Source of the DNA: Tenrec ecaudatus
Taxonomy: Eukaryota > Chordata > Mammalia > Afrosoricida > Tenrecidae
Length of the DNA: 64,000 nucleotides
Direction of reading: 5' to 3'
Assembly (NCBI RefSeq): GCF_050624435.1
Contig: NC_134538.1
Coordinates: forward strand, 119,620,437 to 119,684,436
Position 1 is the first letter of the stretch. Every line of letters starts with the position of its first letter. The notes under the pieces were generated by a model. The model was not told the origin of the DNA. It searched no databases and saw only the letters and a program-made list of their open reading frames with translations. Positions 61,227-64,000 of the stretch are shown here, piece by piece. The position numbers and the translations under genes were made by a program.

Positions 61227-64000
61227 TAAGAAATAATAAACCCTTTAAAACTGATACATATGGATGGCTGATAAATAAGGGTATTATAAAATTTAGGAAA
61301 TGCTACTTTTCATCTTTTCCTGCTTTAGGATTAATGAATCAGTTCATTCTTGCTCTTACATCAGCTCCTGTGGCATCCTGAGGTCAGTCTTGCTGAGCAG
61401 GTGGCTCTCCTATGCAGCATACCAGGTGCTTAGACGTTTCTACTCAAGGAATTTCTCACTGCGAAAAAGGAAATACTTTGGCAGTAGAATATTATGTATC
61501 ATCAAAATATTTTTACAGTTTAATCTTCAATAATACATACATTAATATGCAAGAGGCTTTTGAGAGGATGCAAAGTCCATTTCACCCTTTCCCCACATCT
61601 CAATTATCACTGACCTCTCCCACTTCTTTGGATCCAAAGACAATCTGGGGTCAAATTTCAAAGATTGCAAGGCTCTTATAGTTTTGCATGATCGGATTTT
61701 GACTTATCCTTCCTTATATGTGATCGACTGTAGTTTAGATGGATGAGCAGTGTATTTAATCCAATGAATCAAACAGTCGCAAGCACTATGGAAAATACAA
61801 AGACTATAGTTGCCTATACCCATTGTTATTACTACCGTTATCCGTTGCTTGATCATTTAATTTGGATAATACTCTAGGTGCATCTCCTAAATTCCCACAG
61901 GGATTTTTCGTTATTTTCTATTTGTTCCTCTAACATCATAGTGATGTCTATTGTTCTCATCAAGCTATGGACATGTCTAACTTATACCAGGCACTTAAAT
62001 TTTGATTAAACACTTAGCAGGCAAGTATTTGAAAAGCCAGATTTTGTTTTGCAGGAAAATATGAATATTAGTGTTTAAATTGACCTATAGCATATAGGGA
62101 AGGGAAGAGACCCAGGAGCTCTTCCTTCTCTTGTTCTCTCCATGGAAAAGCTCACAATAATTTGGTTCTCTGGATATTCCAAACACCTATAACCCCTAGT
62201 GGGAAAAATTTGTTATGATATATACCCTACCCACACTTCCTTTCTTCTTCACTTGCCCCAGGATGCGACTCATTGCGGGAGAGAGTTTCTAAAATCCTTG
62301 TTAGATTCATACTGAAATAATCCACTCTATCTATGACCCCGAGCTCAAGCATGTGTAAAAGCTTTGGACTTAATAACATTTCAGGTCCTGAAAATAAAGT
62401 ATTTGTGGTGGCAATCACTTTAATATAATGAAAAGGAGAGAAAGGCAGGCAAAAGACAAAAACAAAACTAAAGTTAAATCCACAACCACGGTTGTGATAA
62501 CTTGCACTCTCTGAGAATTAAGTCCCGTTGCCTGGTGTGAAAATAGAGTTGATTTATGTTTTCTTTTGAATACCATTGATGAGCCTTTTCTTTTCCACAG
62601 GAAGCTGTGCAAAACATCGGTGTAAAACAAACTAAAGCTTGTATCTGAACACTGTTCAGCCTATATTTCTAAATTCTAAATTATTTCAGAAGTTACACCT
62701 GAAATAATTCAACTTTCCGTTATGTGGCACCATCTGGCTTTAGTGACACATATTTTATTATGCTTATTAAGCCTGGTTACTCTTCTCGATTAGATGTTCA
62801 TTTCATTCTAGATGATGTTCAAGCACTCGAGTAGAATTCATCTTAGAATTCTCTGATTTATCTCCATTTAGTTTCTAGCTAGTAACATTTCATACTCTTA
62901 GACCAGCAATGTACAGAGTCCAAGTTTAGAACTTGAAGGAACAGTAACCAATTCTTCCGTTTTGGTTTTCTCCCCGGCCTGGTTTTCACACCGTTTGAAA
63001 TCTGCTGCAATTTCCCATGCTCCTTTGCAGACTCCCATTTGCTCTCTGGATCAGTGTTTACTTTGCTAAATTTTCTAGCCCACCTCACCGTCATATTATA
63101 CTCATCATTAATTATATGTACATATTTCTCTTTCATTACTTTTCCCTCTCTCACTGAAACAACAAACTAAGCATCATCTCCATGACAGTGAATAATTTTG
63201 TTTTGCATGTTTTCTCTTCAGTCCAGAAGTATATCTACTTTATGGTATCTGCTGTGTGCTTGGGAAATTTCCTAAGAAACCCACTCTAGAAATTCACTTT
63301 TAACTTTGACTGCAGTAATTTCTGCTCAATAATTTGTTCTTCCTCTTTAAGTGGCATATATTGATATGGTATCCCTTAAGATACATATTAGTCAGTTCGT
63401 AAAATGAAATTAGTTGTAAATCATGTTTTAAATTTAAAGCAACCATAATAACGGGTTTATTTTCCTTAGAAGAAGTACTGTGCAAAAATGATGTGAGATC
63501 ACACGAGTAGTTCCTTATTCTAACAGTATGCAAATTACTTAGTAGTAGAAAAATGTAGCTGTAGTGAAATCAAGGTTTCCAGGCTAAGCTGTTTCTATTT
63601 ATAGCATGTAAAGCAGGGCATCATCTTAGCTGTCTCACTGAAGCCAAGACAAGGTGATTAAGTTATGTGGGAGAAAACTTTTTAAATGTTTAAGTTCAAA
63701 ATTTGGGAGTTTTATCTACTATCTACTAACTGGGTGGTGCATATGAATGTAATAATTTAATAATTTTTAAACATGTATGATGAATTAAGTTGTTTCTCCC
63801 TAAAAACATGCTTTAAAACCTAATATCTATATCTGCGGTTATAGTCCCATTTGGGAAAGTATTGTCTTCATCATGTTGATGAGACAGGATTAGGATAAGG
63901 TTTGTTTTAAATCAATGTCTTCTGAGATATAAAAGTGATTAAATAAATGAAAAAAGAAAAGAGCTACCAGACCGCAGGACAGTAACTGGGAATAGAAACT
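61227..64000. other. AT-rich intronic DNA to the end of the window
   Basis: No exon, RNA gene or nameable repeat was seen. The minus-strand frame at 62879-63154 (about 90 codons) has no known domain. Confidence 0.4.

Larger units (their letters stand above)
11643..64000 (+). other. MAGI2: MAGI2 first coding intron, 5' portion
   Basis: From the donor to the end of the window I see no plausible MAGI2 exon. Human MAGI2 spans well over a megabase with a very large first intron, so this is expected. The interval is mostly AT-rich DNA and transposable elements, listed separately. Confidence 0.85.

Overview
This is nuclear DNA of a placental mammal. The window holds one recognisable host coding exon surrounded by repeats. 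Organism call: Afrotheria, most likely a tenrec such as Echinops telfairi. Two things support this. First, about two dozen tRNA-derived SINEs of the AfroSINE type are scattered on both strands. Second, the window contains SPIN-type hAT transposons, a horizontally transferred family that, as far as I recall, is known within Afrotheria only from tenrecs. The RTE (BovB-like) LINEs and the L1 3' ends also look like the afrotherian types. The assignment is from memory of these families, not from a search.

Layout. 1-3300: broken ERV-L provirus (3' half of pol plus a likely 3' LTR). 3300-10100: AT-rich non-coding DNA with a solo ERV-L-type LTR and SINEs. 10130-12320: CpG island containing the promoter, 5' leader and first coding exon (11342-11642) of MAGI2, a synaptic/junctional scaffold; the exon ends in a strong phase-1 splice donor. 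From 11643 to the end is the start of the first coding intron, consistent with the very large first intron of mammalian MAGI2. No second exon was seen.

The intron is a record of transposition. It holds L1 3' ends (two with clean target-site duplications, one of them with an apparent 3' transduction), four RTE pieces including a near-full-length one, ERV-L-type LTRs and many AfroSINEs. Its DNA transposons are a near-full-length SPIN relic with a decayed transposase (45653-48408), a 192-bp SPIN derivative inserted in an RTE (41258-41449), a second hAT short element (18403-18618), an unassigned short inverted-repeat element (23055-23232) and an internally deleted mariner (55450-56290).

No operons, CRISPR arrays, rRNA genes or functional tRNA genes were found. 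Apart from MAGI2 exon 1, the long open frames are retroelement or transposon remnants or chance openings. Several long frames in 10200-12600 only reflect the stop-poor, GC-rich CpG island.
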